This document shows positions 44,694 to 54,140 of a DNA stretch of 64,000 bases, in pieces. The notes beneath the pieces were generated by a model. That model saw nothing but the letters and a program-made list of their open reading frames with translations. It was not told the DNA's origin and made no database searches. The stretch's first letter is position 1, and each line of letters begins with the position of its first letter. Both the position numbers and the translations under genes were made by a program. This stretch comes from G958295645 sp965242735 (GTDB taxonomy: Bacteria > Gemmatimonadota > Gemmatimonadetes > Longimicrobiales > Gaopeijiaceae). The stretch spans positions 186,001 to 250,000 of the forward strand of contig OZ251497.1 of NCBI GenBank assembly GCA_965242735.1, given 5' to 3'.

Positions 44694-45566
44694 CTAGGAA
44701 GCGCGACCGTTGGCGGGCCAGAAGGCGCGCAGGGCTTCGCCGTGCGGGCTGTCCCGGAGCTTCTCGAAGGCGCGGTTGCGGATCTGCCGGATGCGCTCGC
44801 GGGTGACGCCGAGCAGGGTGCCGATCTCCTCGAGCGTGTGCTCCTCGCCGTCGTCGAGGCCGTAGTAGAGATAGAGGATCTTGCGCTCGCGCTCCGTGAG
44901 ATAGTCGTCGAACATGAGCTCCAAGTGCCGGCGGCGGGCATTCGCCTCGACGCTCTCCTCGATGTCCGCCTCGTCCCCCGCGACGAAGCGATCCATGAGG
45001 CTCGCGCTGTCGTTGTCGCTGCGGTCCACCGGGGCGTCCAGGCTGACTTCGGTCGCCGCGACGCGCCGGAGCGTCCGCACGGTCTCCAGCGGTTCCCTCA
45101 TTTCGTCGGCCAGCTCCTGATCCGTCGGCGCGCGGCCCAGCTTCTGCGTCAAGACGGTGCTGGTCCGCGCCAGCCGGGCCAGGTTCGAGTTCTGGTTGAG
45201 CGGGATGCGCACCGACCGGGTCTGCTCCGCCAGCGCCTGGAGCACGGTCTGGCGGATCCACCAGACGGCGTAGGAGATGAACTTCACGCCCTTGTCGGGG
45301 TCGAACTTCTTGACCGCCTTCAGCAGCCCTTCGTTGCCGATGCACACGAGCTCGGCGAGCGCGAGCCCGCGCCCTTGGTACTTCTTCACGTACGAGATCA
45401 CGAAGCGGAGATTGGCGGTCACCAGCCGCTCGGCCGCCTCCTTGTCGCCGGTTCGGGCCCTCCGGGCCAGGGCGCGCTCCTCTTCCGGGTCGGAAATGAG
45501 GGGATACCGTTCCACGTCCTGCAGGTACTGATCGAACGAGTCTAGACCGCCCGAACTTGCGAACAA
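44694..45566 (-). CDS. RNA polymerase sigma factor, RpoD-like (group 2)
   Basis: This 290-residue sigma70 protein contains region 1.2 (DQYLQDVERYPLISDPEEER) and region 2 with core binding and the -10 recognition helix VKFISYAVWWIRQTVLQAL. It also has region 3 and region 4.2 HTLEEIGTLLGVTRERIRQI with RNRAFEKLR. It lacks region 1.1 and the non-conserved insert, so it is a primary-like alternative sigma. TTG 45566 is backed by a strong AGGAGG site. It has its own sigma70-type promoter. Two further relatives lie at 57838 and 58792, but this one differs more from them (QIRNRAF versus QLRDRAL). Confidence 0.94.
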   Translation of the reverse strand: MFASSGGLDSFDQYLQDVERYPLISDPEEERALARRARTGDKEAAERLVTANLRFVISYVKKYQGRGLALAELVCIGNEGLLKAVKKFDPDKGVKFISYAVWWIRQTVLQALAEQTRSVRIPLNQNSNLARLARTSTVLTQKLGRAPTDQELADEMREPLETVRTLRRVAATEVSLDAPVDRSDNDSASLMDRFVAGDEADIEESVEANARRRHLELMFDDYLTERERKILYLYYGLDDGEEHTLEEIGTLLGVTRERIRQIRNRAFEKLRDSPHGEALRAFWPANGRAS

Positions 45567-45701
45567 TGCCGTCCTCCTGGCTCAAAGAGAATAGACTTGT
45601 GGCCTTGGCTCCAGCGTCCCGGTCCCAAGGGGAGCGGCTTCCTCCGGTCTCGCGCGGCTGGCCTCGAATCCAGCTCCGCGGGGTCGGGAAGCGTAGGGAA
45701 C

Positions 45702-45730
45702 ATCTTAACCAGAGACCCTCCCGAAGTCAA
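45702..45730 (-). promoter_or_regulatory. Sigma70 promoter of the 45566 sigma factor gene
   Basis: On the minus strand, TTGACT (45730-45725), a 17-bp spacer and TAAGAT (45707-45702) lie about 136 bp before the TTG start, in the gap after the BamA-like gene. Confidence 0.65.
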
Positions 45731-45759
45731 ATGTTTGCGGCTCGCGGCCGGGCGCGCGG

Positions 45760-47871
45760 CTACCCCCGGGGCGGCGAGATCGCCAGGCCCAGCGCCGGAT
45801 TGGGCACGCGGCTCCGGCGCGTCTGGAGGTCGCCGGGGCCCTCGAAGAGGCTGGCGGCGGCGGACACGCCGAGGCGGTAGCGGAGCGAGCGAAATCCCGA
45901 ATTCTCCAAGGGCGCCATGACGTCGAGCCGGAACGGGAGCCGTTGCGTTCCGGCGGGAAAGCCGATGCGCAGGCCCGCGCCGGCCGCTGCGCGCAGGCCC
46001 GAGTTCCAGCCGAACGGCACGTCGCCCTGCCAGCCGACGCCGGCGTCCAGGAACAAGGCCAGGCTGAGGTCCACGACGTCGGCCAGCGCGCCGCCGAGGA
46101 GAATGCGGTCTTCCAGGTTCACGACCGCCGCTTGTCCCGCCGGGAACTCGTAGCGGCCGTATCCGCGCACCCGGTCCGGGCCGCCCACGGTCAGCTGGAA
46201 GGGCCGGGACAGGCGCCATCCGCCCGCGGCGTAGAAGCTGGCGGCGACCGTGTGGCGCGACCGAGCGCCCGGGCGCCAATAGAAGTGCGCGTCCACTTCT
46301 CCCACGACGTCGCTCGCGCCTTCGTCGCGAAGCTGCCTGGCCGCCTCCAGTCCGAATTCCGAGCTCCAGACCCAACTTCGCCCGGCGGCGCCGACGAACA
46401 AGGACGCGTGCCCCCGGACGCCGAGAGCCCCGCTTCCGAAGCCGTTCGCCACCCCCGGCCACCGTCTCTCGACCGAGAGGCTGCCCAGCGCCTGCACTCC
46501 GGTGCGCACGTCCTGCTCCCCCGTGATGGCGTCGAGACCCCGGCGCTTCACGTAGCGGATGTTGCGCTTCCCGGCCATGACGCTGAAGCGGAGGAAGCGC
46601 GCGGGCCGCACTTGGCGCCTCACGGCGGCGAGGACCGGCGAGTCGATCGGCTCCAGGGCGCGGAGCACGTCGCCGCTTACGGTCGCCACTTGGTCCGGAA
46701 AGCCGTCGAAGCGGAGTTCTTCCCACGAGACGCCCGCGCCCAGCACGGCGAAGCTGCCCGGACGGCCCAGCCGCGCGGCTGTCGTCGCCTGCACGCGAAA
46801 CGTCTTCATGGGGAGCATCAGCCGCTCGTACAAGGCGTCCGGATCGGCGGCGTACGCGAAGTAGTCTTCGCGCAGCGAGATCGTCTCGGAAAAGGCGTGC
46901 GTGCCCACCTCGGCCACGAACGGATAGGCCACCGTCTCCTCGAAGAACGACCCCAAGCGCGTCGTTCCGCCCGTCAGGCGCGCGTCGAGACGGGTGCCGA
47001 ACAGCCGGGGCGTCTGCCAAGCGGCCCCGAAGTCCCGCGTGTCCTGATGGGCGTGCCGAAAGACGGCCAGGCGAGCGCCGCTGCCCAGCAGGTTCTCCTC
47101 GGCCACCGCCAAGCGGGCGATTCGAAGACCGTCGTCGAACTCGGGCCGCACGTTGATCTTCAGCGACCATTCGTCCTGCGTCTGCACCTGGACGTCGTGA
47201 AGGCCGGCGCCGGCGTCGACAGCCTCCACGTGGGCTTCCGCGATGAACCGGTAGGACCGAAGAACGCGCTCGGACTCTTCCAGCAGAAGCGGTTCCAGGC
47301 AGTCGCCCGCCTGGAACAGCAGCTCGTTGCGGATGAAGCCCTCGGTCGTGCGCTTGTGCGCCCGGTTGGCGACCGACAGGAACCAACGGCGGAATCGATG
47401 GGACGGATCGATTTCGTCGACGTCGAAGATGGAGTGATTGTCGACCGTCACCTCCCGAATCGCGCCGCCGGGGCAGGGCGCCGGAGGCTCCTGGGCGGCG
47501 CCGGGAATCGCGGCCGCCGCCAGGCCGGCCGCCAGCACCGCCGCCGCGACGCCTGCAGGGCGGACGCCGGCTTCCGGGCAGCCCGCCTGCGCCGCGCTCC
47601 CGCTCGGCGGACAATCCCAAGACCCCGGTTGCGCCGGCCGCCGCCCTGTCGGCTGCCCCGCCTGCGCCGCGCTCCCGCTTGGCGGACGATCCCAAGTCCC
47701 CCCCCCGAGCGGCCGCTTCCGCTTCGGGCCGGGCGCGCCAGGACGGAAACGGGCGCATCCGGGAGGCTGGGCCGCACCGTTCGAGCAGCCGGGGACGGGG
47801 TTGGTTGGCAAAGGCGGGGCAGGTGGGGCCGGGGCCGCGGGCAGGTTGACGCTTGCCTGCCTCGAAAGCAT
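45760..47871 (-). CDS. BamA/TamA-like outer-membrane protein (POTRA plus beta-barrel)
   Basis: A Sec signal-like segment (GVAAAVLAAGLAAAAIPGAAQ) precedes a POTRA-like region (AIREVTVDNHSIFDVDEIDP ... SYRFIAEAHVEAVDAG). A long alternating-residue barrel follows, with RVRGYGRYEFPAGQAAVVN and LALFLDAGVGW, the usual Omp85 C-terminal patterns. Such proteins insert or translocate outer-membrane proteins or lipids. The start is uncertain: ATG 47871 is the only usual start before the signal peptide but leaves about 100 low-complexity residues containing a 25-residue tandem repeat, and overlaps the -10 of the divergent pckA promoter. The real start may be an unusual codon near 47570. Confidence 0.78.
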   Translation of the reverse strand: MLSRQASVNLPAAPAPPAPPLPTNPVPGCSNGAAQPPGCARFRPGAPGPKRKRPLGGGTWDRPPSGSAAQAGQPTGRRPAQPGSWDCPPSGSAAQAGCPEAGVRPAGVAAAVLAAGLAAAAIPGAAQEPPAPCPGGAIREVTVDNHSIFDVDEIDPSHRFRRWFLSVANRAHKRTTEGFIRNELLFQAGDCLEPLLLEESERVLRSYRFIAEAHVEAVDAGAGLHDVQVQTQDEWSLKINVRPEFDDGLRIARLAVAEENLLGSGARLAVFRHAHQDTRDFGAAWQTPRLFGTRLDARLTGGTTRLGSFFEETVAYPFVAEVGTHAFSETISLREDYFAYAADPDALYERLMLPMKTFRVQATTAARLGRPGSFAVLGAGVSWEELRFDGFPDQVATVSGDVLRALEPIDSPVLAAVRRQVRPARFLRFSVMAGKRNIRYVKRRGLDAITGEQDVRTGVQALGSLSVERRWPGVANGFGSGALGVRGHASLFVGAAGRSWVWSSEFGLEAARQLRDEGASDVVGEVDAHFYWRPGARSRHTVAASFYAAGGWRLSRPFQLTVGGPDRVRGYGRYEFPAGQAAVVNLEDRILLGGALADVVDLSLALFLDAGVGWQGDVPFGWNSGLRAAAGAGLRIGFPAGTQRLPFRLDVMAPLENSGFRSLRYRLGVSAAASLFEGPGDLQTRRSRVPNPALGLAISPPRG
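47582..47697. repeat. ~40-bp direct repeat, 75-bp offset
   Basis: Segments starting CCCGCCTGCGCCGCGCTCCC at 47582 and 47657 match over about 40 bases with two substitutions. They lie in the doubtful N-terminal part of the BamA-like frame. Confidence 0.85.
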
Positions 47872-47874
47872 AAT
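47846..47874 (+). promoter_or_regulatory. Strong sigma70 promoter of pckA
   Basis: TTGACG (47846-47851), a 17-bp spacer and CATAAT (47869-47874) each match consensus at 5 of 6 positions. The pckA start is 116 bp downstream. This is one of the best promoters in the window. Confidence 0.75.
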
Positions 47875-47989
47875 CTCTGGCTTCAATTGAACATGTTTCG
47901 GGCGCGCGCCGCGTTCGGGCGCGTTCCGTCCTTTTCGGGGAGTCGCGGTTCCACGGGGCCGCGGCTCGGACCAAGCGAGGTGCCGTCTC

Positions 47990-49597
47990 TTGACCGCAGA
48001 CACGCCGGTTGCCGTCGGGCCCGGGTGGGCCCCTCGCGGTCCCGTCCACAGGAACCTGAGCCCCGCTCGCCTCTACGAGGAGACGTTGCGCCTGGGAGCC
48101 GGGCGGATCGCCCAGGGCGGAGCGCTGGTCACGTCGACCGTTCCCCACACCGGACGCTCTCCGAACGACCGCTACATCGCGCGTCGCGGCTCCGCGGCGG
48201 ACGAGGTGGACTGGGGCGCCGTCAACGTGCCGCTCGACCCGGACCATTGCGCGGCGCTCAGGCGGCACGTCGTCTCGTACTTGGAGGAGAGGCCGCTCTA
48301 CGTGCGGGACGCGCTGGCGGGGGCCGACGAGCGCTATCAGATCGAAGTCAGGGTCGTGTCCGAGAGTCCGTGGCACGACCTGTTTGCGCACAACATGCTG
48401 CGGCCCATGCCCGCCGGTCGCGAACTCGGCCTCCGGCCCCGCTTCACCGTCTACCATGCGCCGTTCCTGGAGGCCGATCCCAGCCGCCACGGCACCCGGT
48501 CGAGCACGTTCGTGGTGCTCGACCTCGAAGGCCGCGAGATCCTCGTGGGCGGCACGGCCTACGCCGGCGAGATCAAGAAGTCCGTCTTCTCGGCGCTCAA
48601 CTTCCTACTGCCCGCCGAGGGCGTGCTGCCGATGCACTGCTCCGCCAACGTCGGCGCGGACGGCGGCACGGCCCTGTTCTTCGGTCTTTCCGGCACGGGC
48701 AAGACCACCTTGTCCGCGGCGGCGGGCCGCATGTTGATCGGCGACGACGAGCACGGATGGACCGACGACGGGGTCTTCAACTTCGAGGGGGGTTGCTACG
48801 CCAAGACCATTCGGTTGTCCCCGGAGGGCGAACCGGGCATCTACCGAACCACGCGCATGTTCGGCACGATCCTCGAGAACGTGGCCATGGACGAGCGCAC
48901 CCGCGAAGTCGACTACGACTGCGGCAAGGTCACCGAGAACACGCGGGCGTCCTACCCGATCCGCTTCATGGCGGACGCCGTGCCGAGCGGCCTGGGCGGC
49001 CACCCCCGGCACGTCTTCTTCCTGACCGCCGACGCGTTCGGCGTCCTGCCGCCGGTCGCCAAGCTCGACGGCGAGCAGGCGATGTACCACTTCCTGTCCG
49101 GGTACACGGCGAAGGTGGCGGGGACCGAGCGCGACGTGACCGAACCGAGCGCGACGTTCAGCGCGTGCTTCGGCGCGCCGTTCCTTCCTCGGTGTCCGAC
49201 CGTCTACGCCGCCTTGCTCCGAGAGAAGATTCGAGCTCACGGAGCCCAAGTCTGGCTGGTCAACACGGGTTGGACGGGCGGCGGCTTCGGCGTGGGGAAG
49301 AGAATTCGACTGGGGCACACGCGGGCGATGGTGGAGGCGGCGCTGAGCGGTGCGCTGGACGACGTTCCCTTGAAGCGAGAGCCTGCCTTCGGCCTGAGCG
49401 TCCCCGTGCGCGTGCCGGGCGTGCCGGACCAAGTCCTGGTCCCCCGCGACACGTGGCCCGACGGCGCCGAGTACGATGCGGCGGCGGCCCGGCTGGCGGC
49501 GATGTTCAGCGAGAACTTTGCGCGTTTCGGCGGACATTCCTCCGCCGCGGCCCCGGTCACCGCGACCGGTGCGGAGGTGGAAAGGACGGCACTTTGA
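47990..49597 (+). CDS. pckA: Phosphoenolpyruvate carboxykinase (ATP)
   Basis: This 535-residue enzyme converts oxaloacetate and ATP to PEP, the first step of gluconeogenesis. The family motifs are all present: TGRSPNDRYIA, YAGEIKKSVFSALNFLLP, the phosphate loop GLSGTGKTTLS, and the metal-binding IGDDEHGW. The substrate-binding NFEGGCYAKTI is present too. TTG 47990 is the start that gives the normal length. A strong promoter lies upstream. The last four bases overlap the start of the peptidase gene (TTGA). Confidence 0.97.
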   Translation: MTADTPVAVGPGWAPRGPVHRNLSPARLYEETLRLGAGRIAQGGALVTSTVPHTGRSPNDRYIARRGSAADEVDWGAVNVPLDPDHCAALRRHVVSYLEERPLYVRDALAGADERYQIEVRVVSESPWHDLFAHNMLRPMPAGRELGLRPRFTVYHAPFLEADPSRHGTRSSTFVVLDLEGREILVGGTAYAGEIKKSVFSALNFLLPAEGVLPMHCSANVGADGGTALFFGLSGTGKTTLSAAAGRMLIGDDEHGWTDDGVFNFEGGCYAKTIRLSPEGEPGIYRTTRMFGTILENVAMDERTREVDYDCGKVTENTRASYPIRFMADAVPSGLGGHPRHVFFLTADAFGVLPPVAKLDGEQAMYHFLSGYTAKVAGTERDVTEPSATFSACFGAPFLPRCPTVYAALLREKIRAHGAQVWLVNTGWTGGGFGVGKRIRLGHTRAMVEAALSGALDDVPLKREPAFGLSVPVRVPGVPDQVLVPRDTWPDGAEYDAAAARLAAMFSENFARFGGHSSAAAPVTATGAEVERTAL

Positions 49598-50789
49598 GGG
49601 AGCGGCCGGTGCGCCTGCTCGGCTGGCTGGGGGCGTGCGTCGGCTTGGCGTCCGGGGCCTGCGAGTCCGCGCAGACCTTCCGGGACCGGTTCAGGGACAT
49701 GACGCCCCGAGAAGCGTACGAGGCGGGGCTGTCGGAAGCGGGCTTGGCCGAGACGGCGTTGGCGCGCGACTGGCTGGACGCCGGCCGCCGAGCCGTGGCG
49801 GACGCCGCCGCGTGCCGCTTCCGTTTCAGGAAACCGGCTTCATCGCGCACGAGCTGCCCGGGGCGGCGGGCTATCGCGTGGATCTGCCGCGCGGACGCAG
49901 CCTCGTGCTGGAGCTGGAGATGGACGCGAGCGCGCAAGCCCGCGTCTTCGTGGACCTCTTCCGCATGCCGGACAACCCGGACGACCGTCCGCGACCGGTG
50001 TTCTCGGCGGACACGACGCCGCTCTCGTACGTGCACCGGCCATGGCGCCCCGGGACCTACTTGGTGCGCCTCCAGCCCGAGCTGCTGCGCGGCGGCGCCT
50101 ACCGCGTGACGATCAAGGAGGAGGCGCAGTTCGGCTTTCCCGTGGAGGGCCGCGGGATGCGGGCGATCGGCAGCGTGTTCGGGGCGCCCCGCGACGGGGG
50201 CCGTCGCCGCCACCAAGGCGTGGACATCTTTGCGCCTCGGGGCACGGCGGTGCTGTCGTCCAGCGACGGGCGGGTGGCGTCGGTGGACGTCACGGAGCTG
50301 GGGGGCAAGGTGGTGTGGGTGCGGGACGCCGGGCGCGGCGCCAGCTTCTACTACGCCCACTTGGACAGCCAGGACGTGCAACCGGGCCAGGACGTGCGAA
50401 CCGGCGACACGCTGGGGCGCGTCGGCAACACGGGCAACGCGCGCACGACGCCGCCCCATCTGCACTTCGGCGTCTACCGGCGCGGCGAAGGCGCCATCGA
50501 TCCGGCCCCGTTCCTGCGGCCCCCGGCCGAGCGGCTCCCCCCGCAGACCGCCGACGAGAGCCTGCTGGGCGCCCGTGCGCAAGCGGCGGCGGGCGCCGCG
50601 CTCCGCGCCGGTCCCGGCCGCGACGCCGACGTCGTTCGGGAGCTGCCTGCCGCGCACGCCCTGAGGGTGATGGGCGCCGCGGGTCCTTGGTATCGCGTGC
50701 TGCTGGGCGACGGGGAGTCCGGATACGTCCGGGCCGGGTCCGTGGCGGCTGCGCAGTCCTCCGACGACGCCGCGACCCCGTCCAGGTAG
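49594..50789 (+). CDS. M23 (LytM) peptidase lipoprotein with SH3 domain; apparent frameshift
   Basis: Translation from TTG 49594, coupled to the pckA stop, gives a lipoprotein signal (LLGWLGACVGLASGAC) and FRDRFRDMTPREAYEAGLSE. Near 49800-49815 the protein-like sequence moves to another frame, continuing RVPLPFQETGFIAHELPG to the end. That frame contains the LytM core (HQGVDIFAPRGT, ASFYYAHLDS, PPHLHFGVY) and a C-terminal SH3b domain. The shift needed is -1, consistent with one missing base in GCCGCCGCG, so it is a mutation, a sequencing error or, less likely, programmed. It would cleave peptidoglycan cross-links or act as an envelope activator. Confidence 0.8.
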
Positions 50790-50799
50790 GGGGCCAGCC

Positions 50800-52539
50800 T
50801 TGGTCGATCCCCACGGCGGCGTCTTGGTCGATCTGTTGGTCTCGGCCGAGCGCCGGGCCGAGCTGCGCAAGGCCGTGCTGGACTGGCGCTGGTCGTGGAG
50901 CCTCGACGACTGCGCGGCGTGCGACCTGGAGATGCTCGTAACCGGCGGCTTCTCGCCGTTGCGGGGCTTCATGGACCGCGCCGACTACGACAGCGTCTTG
51001 TCGCGGATGCGCTTGGCCGACGGCACGTTGTGGCCGGTGCCGGTGACGCTGGGCGTGCCAAGCGCCTTCGCGGAGCCGCTGTCGCGGGGCGACCCGCTGG
51101 CGCTTCAAGACGAGCAGGGCAACATCGTGGCGCTGCTGCACGTGAGCGACGTGTGGGAGCCCGACTTGGAGGCCGAGACGCAGGCCCTGCTGGCTAGCCG
51201 ATCCGAAGGCGCGTCCGCCGACGTCGCCGAGCACCCGTGGGCGCGACGGCTGGCGAGCGCGGGCCCGACCGCGTACGTGGGCGGACGCGTGGAGGGGCTG
51301 GGACCGCAGGTCCATTACGACTACCAGGAGCTGCGCCGCCCGCCGGCGGAGTTGCGCTCGCTGTTCTCGAGAAACGGCTGGGATCGGATCGTGGGCTTTC
51401 AGACCCGCAATCCCATGCACCGCGTGCACGTGGAAATTGCCAGGCGGGCTGCCGCCGAAACGGGGGCGAAGCTGCTCGTCCACCCCACCGTTGGAGTTGC
51501 GCCTCCCGGCGACATCGATCACTTCACGCGGGTCCGGTGCTACCGGGCCGCCATGTCCGCCTACGCGCCGGGGTCCGCCCTGCTGTCGCTGCTGCCGCTG
51601 GCCATGCGCATGGCCGGTCCACGCGAGGCCGTCTGGCACGCCATCGTGCGCAAGAACTACGGATGCACGCACTTCGTCGTCGGCCGCGACCACGCCGGGC
51701 CGGGCCGCGACTCGGCGGGCGTGCCCTTCTACGAGCCCTACGAGGCGCTCGAAGCGGTCAGGGAGCACGAGGCGGAGCTGGGGATCGGGCTGTGCGCCAG
51801 CGAGGAGATGGCGTACGTGCCGTCGCGCGGCAAGGCGATGGCGGTTGCCGACGTGCCGGCCGGCGAGCCCACGGAAGAGTTGTCCGGGAGCGAACTCCGC
51901 CGCCGGCTGCGCGCGGGCGAAGCGTTGCCGGAGTGGTTCACGCTTCCCGAGGTCGAAGCCGAGCTGCGGCGCGCCTTCCCGTCCCGGCGCGAGCGAGGGT
52001 TCACCGTGTTCTTCACCGGCCTCTCCGGGGCGGGGAAGAGCACGATCGCGGGGGCGCTCATGGTGAAGCTGCTCGAAATCGCCGAGCGCCCCGTCACGCT
52101 GCTCGACGGGGACGTCATGCGCAAGCACTTGTCCAGCGAACTCGGCTTCTCGAGGGCGCACCGGGACCTCAACATCCGCCGCACGGCGTTCGTCGCGGGC
52201 GAGATCACCAAGAACGGGGGCGCGGCCCTGTGCGCGCCGATCGCGCCCTACGACGCTGCCCGAAAGGAAGCGCGCCGGATCGTGGAAGCCGCCGGGGGCT
52301 TCTTTCTCGTTCACGTGTCGACGCCCCTGGCCGTGTGCGAGCAGCGGGACCGCAAGGGTCTCTACGCCCGGGCGCGGGCCCGGGTGATCGAGGAGTTCAC
52401 GGGCGTGTCGGACCCCTACGAAGCGCCCGAGGACGCGGACTTGGCGATCGACGGCACGCACGTGACGCCCGCCGCCGCCGCCGAACAGATCCTCGACCAC
52501 CTCCGGCAGGAGGGATATCTCGGCGGTGAGCTTCCATGA
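50800..52539 (+). CDS. Bifunctional ATP sulfurylase / APS kinase
   Basis: The protein has 579 residues. Residues about 1-390 are ATP sulfurylase with GFQTRNPMHRVHVEIARRA, HPTVG and VGRDHAGPG. Residues about 400-575 are APS kinase with P-loop FTGLSGAGKSTIAGAL and DGDVMRKHLSSELGFSRAHR. Together they convert sulfate to APS and then PAPS for assimilation or sulfotransfer. The TTG start has an AGGGGG ribosome site. Its stop overlaps the next frame (ATGA). Confidence 0.95.
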   Translation: MVDPHGGVLVDLLVSAERRAELRKAVLDWRWSWSLDDCAACDLEMLVTGGFSPLRGFMDRADYDSVLSRMRLADGTLWPVPVTLGVPSAFAEPLSRGDPLALQDEQGNIVALLHVSDVWEPDLEAETQALLASRSEGASADVAEHPWARRLASAGPTAYVGGRVEGLGPQVHYDYQELRRPPAELRSLFSRNGWDRIVGFQTRNPMHRVHVEIARRAAAETGAKLLVHPTVGVAPPGDIDHFTRVRCYRAAMSAYAPGSALLSLLPLAMRMAGPREAVWHAIVRKNYGCTHFVVGRDHAGPGRDSAGVPFYEPYEALEAVREHEAELGIGLCASEEMAYVPSRGKAMAVADVPAGEPTEELSGSELRRRLRAGEALPEWFTLPEVEAELRRAFPSRRERGFTVFFTGLSGAGKSTIAGALMVKLLEIAERPVTLLDGDVMRKHLSSELGFSRAHRDLNIRRTAFVAGEITKNGGAALCAPIAPYDAARKEARRIVEAAGGFFLVHVSTPLAVCEQRDRKGLYARARARVIEEFTGVSDPYEAPEDADLAIDGTHVTPAAAAEQILDHLRQEGYLGGELP

Positions 52540-52736
52540 GACACGTCGCGGCTTCCAACCTTGTCGGCGGACAGTGGATCGTTCCCCGCGGCGCCGGGCG
52601 CCTGGCCGTCGCGGCCCCGATGGCCTTCTTTCCCTTCGGCGGCGCGCGCAACTCCTTCTACGGCGACCTGAAGGCCCAGGGAAAGGACGCCGTCGCCTTC
52701 TACACGGATCAGAAAGTGGTGATTTCGCGATGGTGA
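52536..52736 (+). pseudogene. Internally deleted remnant of methylmalonate-semialdehyde dehydrogenase (mmsA)
   Basis: This 66-residue frame is made of two ends of one enzyme. Residues 1-20 (SNLVGGQWIVPRG) look like the MmsA N-terminus. The rest (APMAFFPFGGARNSFYGDLK, then KDAVAFYTDQKVVISRW) is the very conserved MmsA C-terminus. The roughly 430 residues between them, including the NAD and catalytic domains, are missing, and the junction keeps the frame. It overlaps the sulfurylase stop and the following aminotransferase start, an arrangement expected of a former mmsA-aminotransferase operon. It cannot be active. Confidence 0.82.
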
Positions 52737-54124
52737 GCGACGGCGGGCGCGGAGAATCGCGAAGCCCTGCGGGGGACGGCAAGCCGTGCGCGCCGCAGCC
52801 GAGGGCCGGCGGACGGCCGCGCGCCACGACCAACCGGCAGGTCGTCGAGGAGCATCGACGTTTTCTCTTCGATTGCGTGCGGCCGCTCTACGAGGAGCCC
52901 TTGGCGCTCTCCGAGGGGTCGGGCTGCTGGGTCCGCGACTGCGACGGCCGCGAGTACCTGGACTTGTTCGCGGGCATCCTGACCGCCTCGCTCGGTCACG
53001 CGCACCCCGAAGTCGTCGCCGCGGTCCGCGATCAGGCAGCCCGGCTGGGCCACGTGTCGACCCTCTACGTCAACGAGCCGCAGGTGCGCGCGGCCAAGCG
53101 CTTGGCGGCGATTGCGCCCGGAGGCCTGCAACGCGCGTTCTTCCTCAACAGCGGCACGGAAGCCGTCGAGACGGCCTTGGCGGCCGCCCGTCTCCATACG
53201 GGCCGCACGGAGGTCGTCGCGCTGCGCCGCGCCTACCACGGACGCACCAGCTTGGCGGCATCGCTGACCGCCCAGGCCCCGTGGCGCGTCCTTCCCAGCG
53301 CGGTCACCGGCGTCACGCACGCGTTGGCGCCGTATCCCTACCGCGCGCCCTTCGGCGAGCGCTCCGACGAAGAACTCGTGGACCTCTATGCCCGCGACCT
53401 CCAAGAAGTCGTCGAGACGACCACCAACGGCCGCCCGGCGGCCTTCGTCGCGGAAACCATCTTGGGCGCGGGCGGCTACGTCGTCCCGCCCCGCGGCTAC
53501 TTCCAGCGCATGGCCGAGATCATCCGCGGCTACGGCGGCCTGTTCATTTCCGACGAGGTGCAGGCGGGGTTCGGCCGGACCGGAGGCCGATGGTTCGGCA
53601 TCGAGCACTGGGGCGTCGAGCCCGACATCATGATCATGGCCAAGGGCATCGCGGGCGGCATGCCCGTGGGGGCCGTCGCCGCGACCGAGGAAGTGGCGGC
53701 CAGCTGGCGCGGCAAGACCATCTCCACGTTCGGCGGCAATCCGGTCTGCATGGCGGCGATGGACGCCACGTTGCGCGTCATGGAGGCGGAGCAGGCGCCC
53801 GCGCGGGCGGCGGAGAGAGGGAAGCAGCTGCGCGAAGGCTTGCTCGCGCTGCAGCGGGAACATTCCTGGATCGGCGAGGTGCGCGGACTCGGGCTCATGC
53901 AGGCCATGGAGCTGGTCGAAGACCGCGAGAGCAAGACCCCTGCGCCCGGCATGACGGCGCGACTGCTCGAGGCCGCCAAGGACGAGGGCCTTCTGATCGG
54001 CTTGGGCGGACTCCAAGGGCACGTCGTCCGGCTGGGGCCCTCGCTGCTCATCTCCGAGGACGAGGTCGGCGAAGCCCTCGCGCGCCTGTCCCGGGCCTGC
54101 GCCGCCGCCTCGCGAGACCGGTGA
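52730..54124 (+). CDS. Class III PLP aminotransferase (AGXT2/beta-alanine transaminase-like)
   Basis: This 464-residue enzyme has FFLNSGTEAVETALAAAR, AYHGRTSLAAS, the PLP-pocket Asp in FISDEVQAGFGRTG and the PLP Lys305 in IMAKGIAGGMPVGAV. This pattern fits the AGXT2 group that uses alanine, beta-alanine or 3-aminoisobutyrate with glyoxylate or pyruvate. The mmsA remnant just upstream supports a role in beta-amino acid or pyrimidine breakdown. ATG 52730 overlaps the remnant stop by 7 bases. The first 35 residues are low-complexity. Confidence 0.9.
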   Translation: MVSDGGRGESRSPAGDGKPCAPQPRAGGRPRATTNRQVVEEHRRFLFDCVRPLYEEPLALSEGSGCWVRDCDGREYLDLFAGILTASLGHAHPEVVAAVRDQAARLGHVSTLYVNEPQVRAAKRLAAIAPGGLQRAFFLNSGTEAVETALAAARLHTGRTEVVALRRAYHGRTSLAASLTAQAPWRVLPSAVTGVTHALAPYPYRAPFGERSDEELVDLYARDLQEVVETTTNGRPAAFVAETILGAGGYVVPPRGYFQRMAEIIRGYGGLFISDEVQAGFGRTGGRWFGIEHWGVEPDIMIMAKGIAGGMPVGAVAATEEVAASWRGKTISTFGGNPVCMAAMDATLRVMEAEQAPARAAERGKQLREGLLALQREHSWIGEVRGLGLMQAMELVEDRESKTPAPGMTARLLEAAKDEGLLIGLGGLQGHVVRLGPSLLISEDEVGEALARLSRACAAASRDR

Positions 54125-54140
54125 CCGCGGGGCGGCTCCG

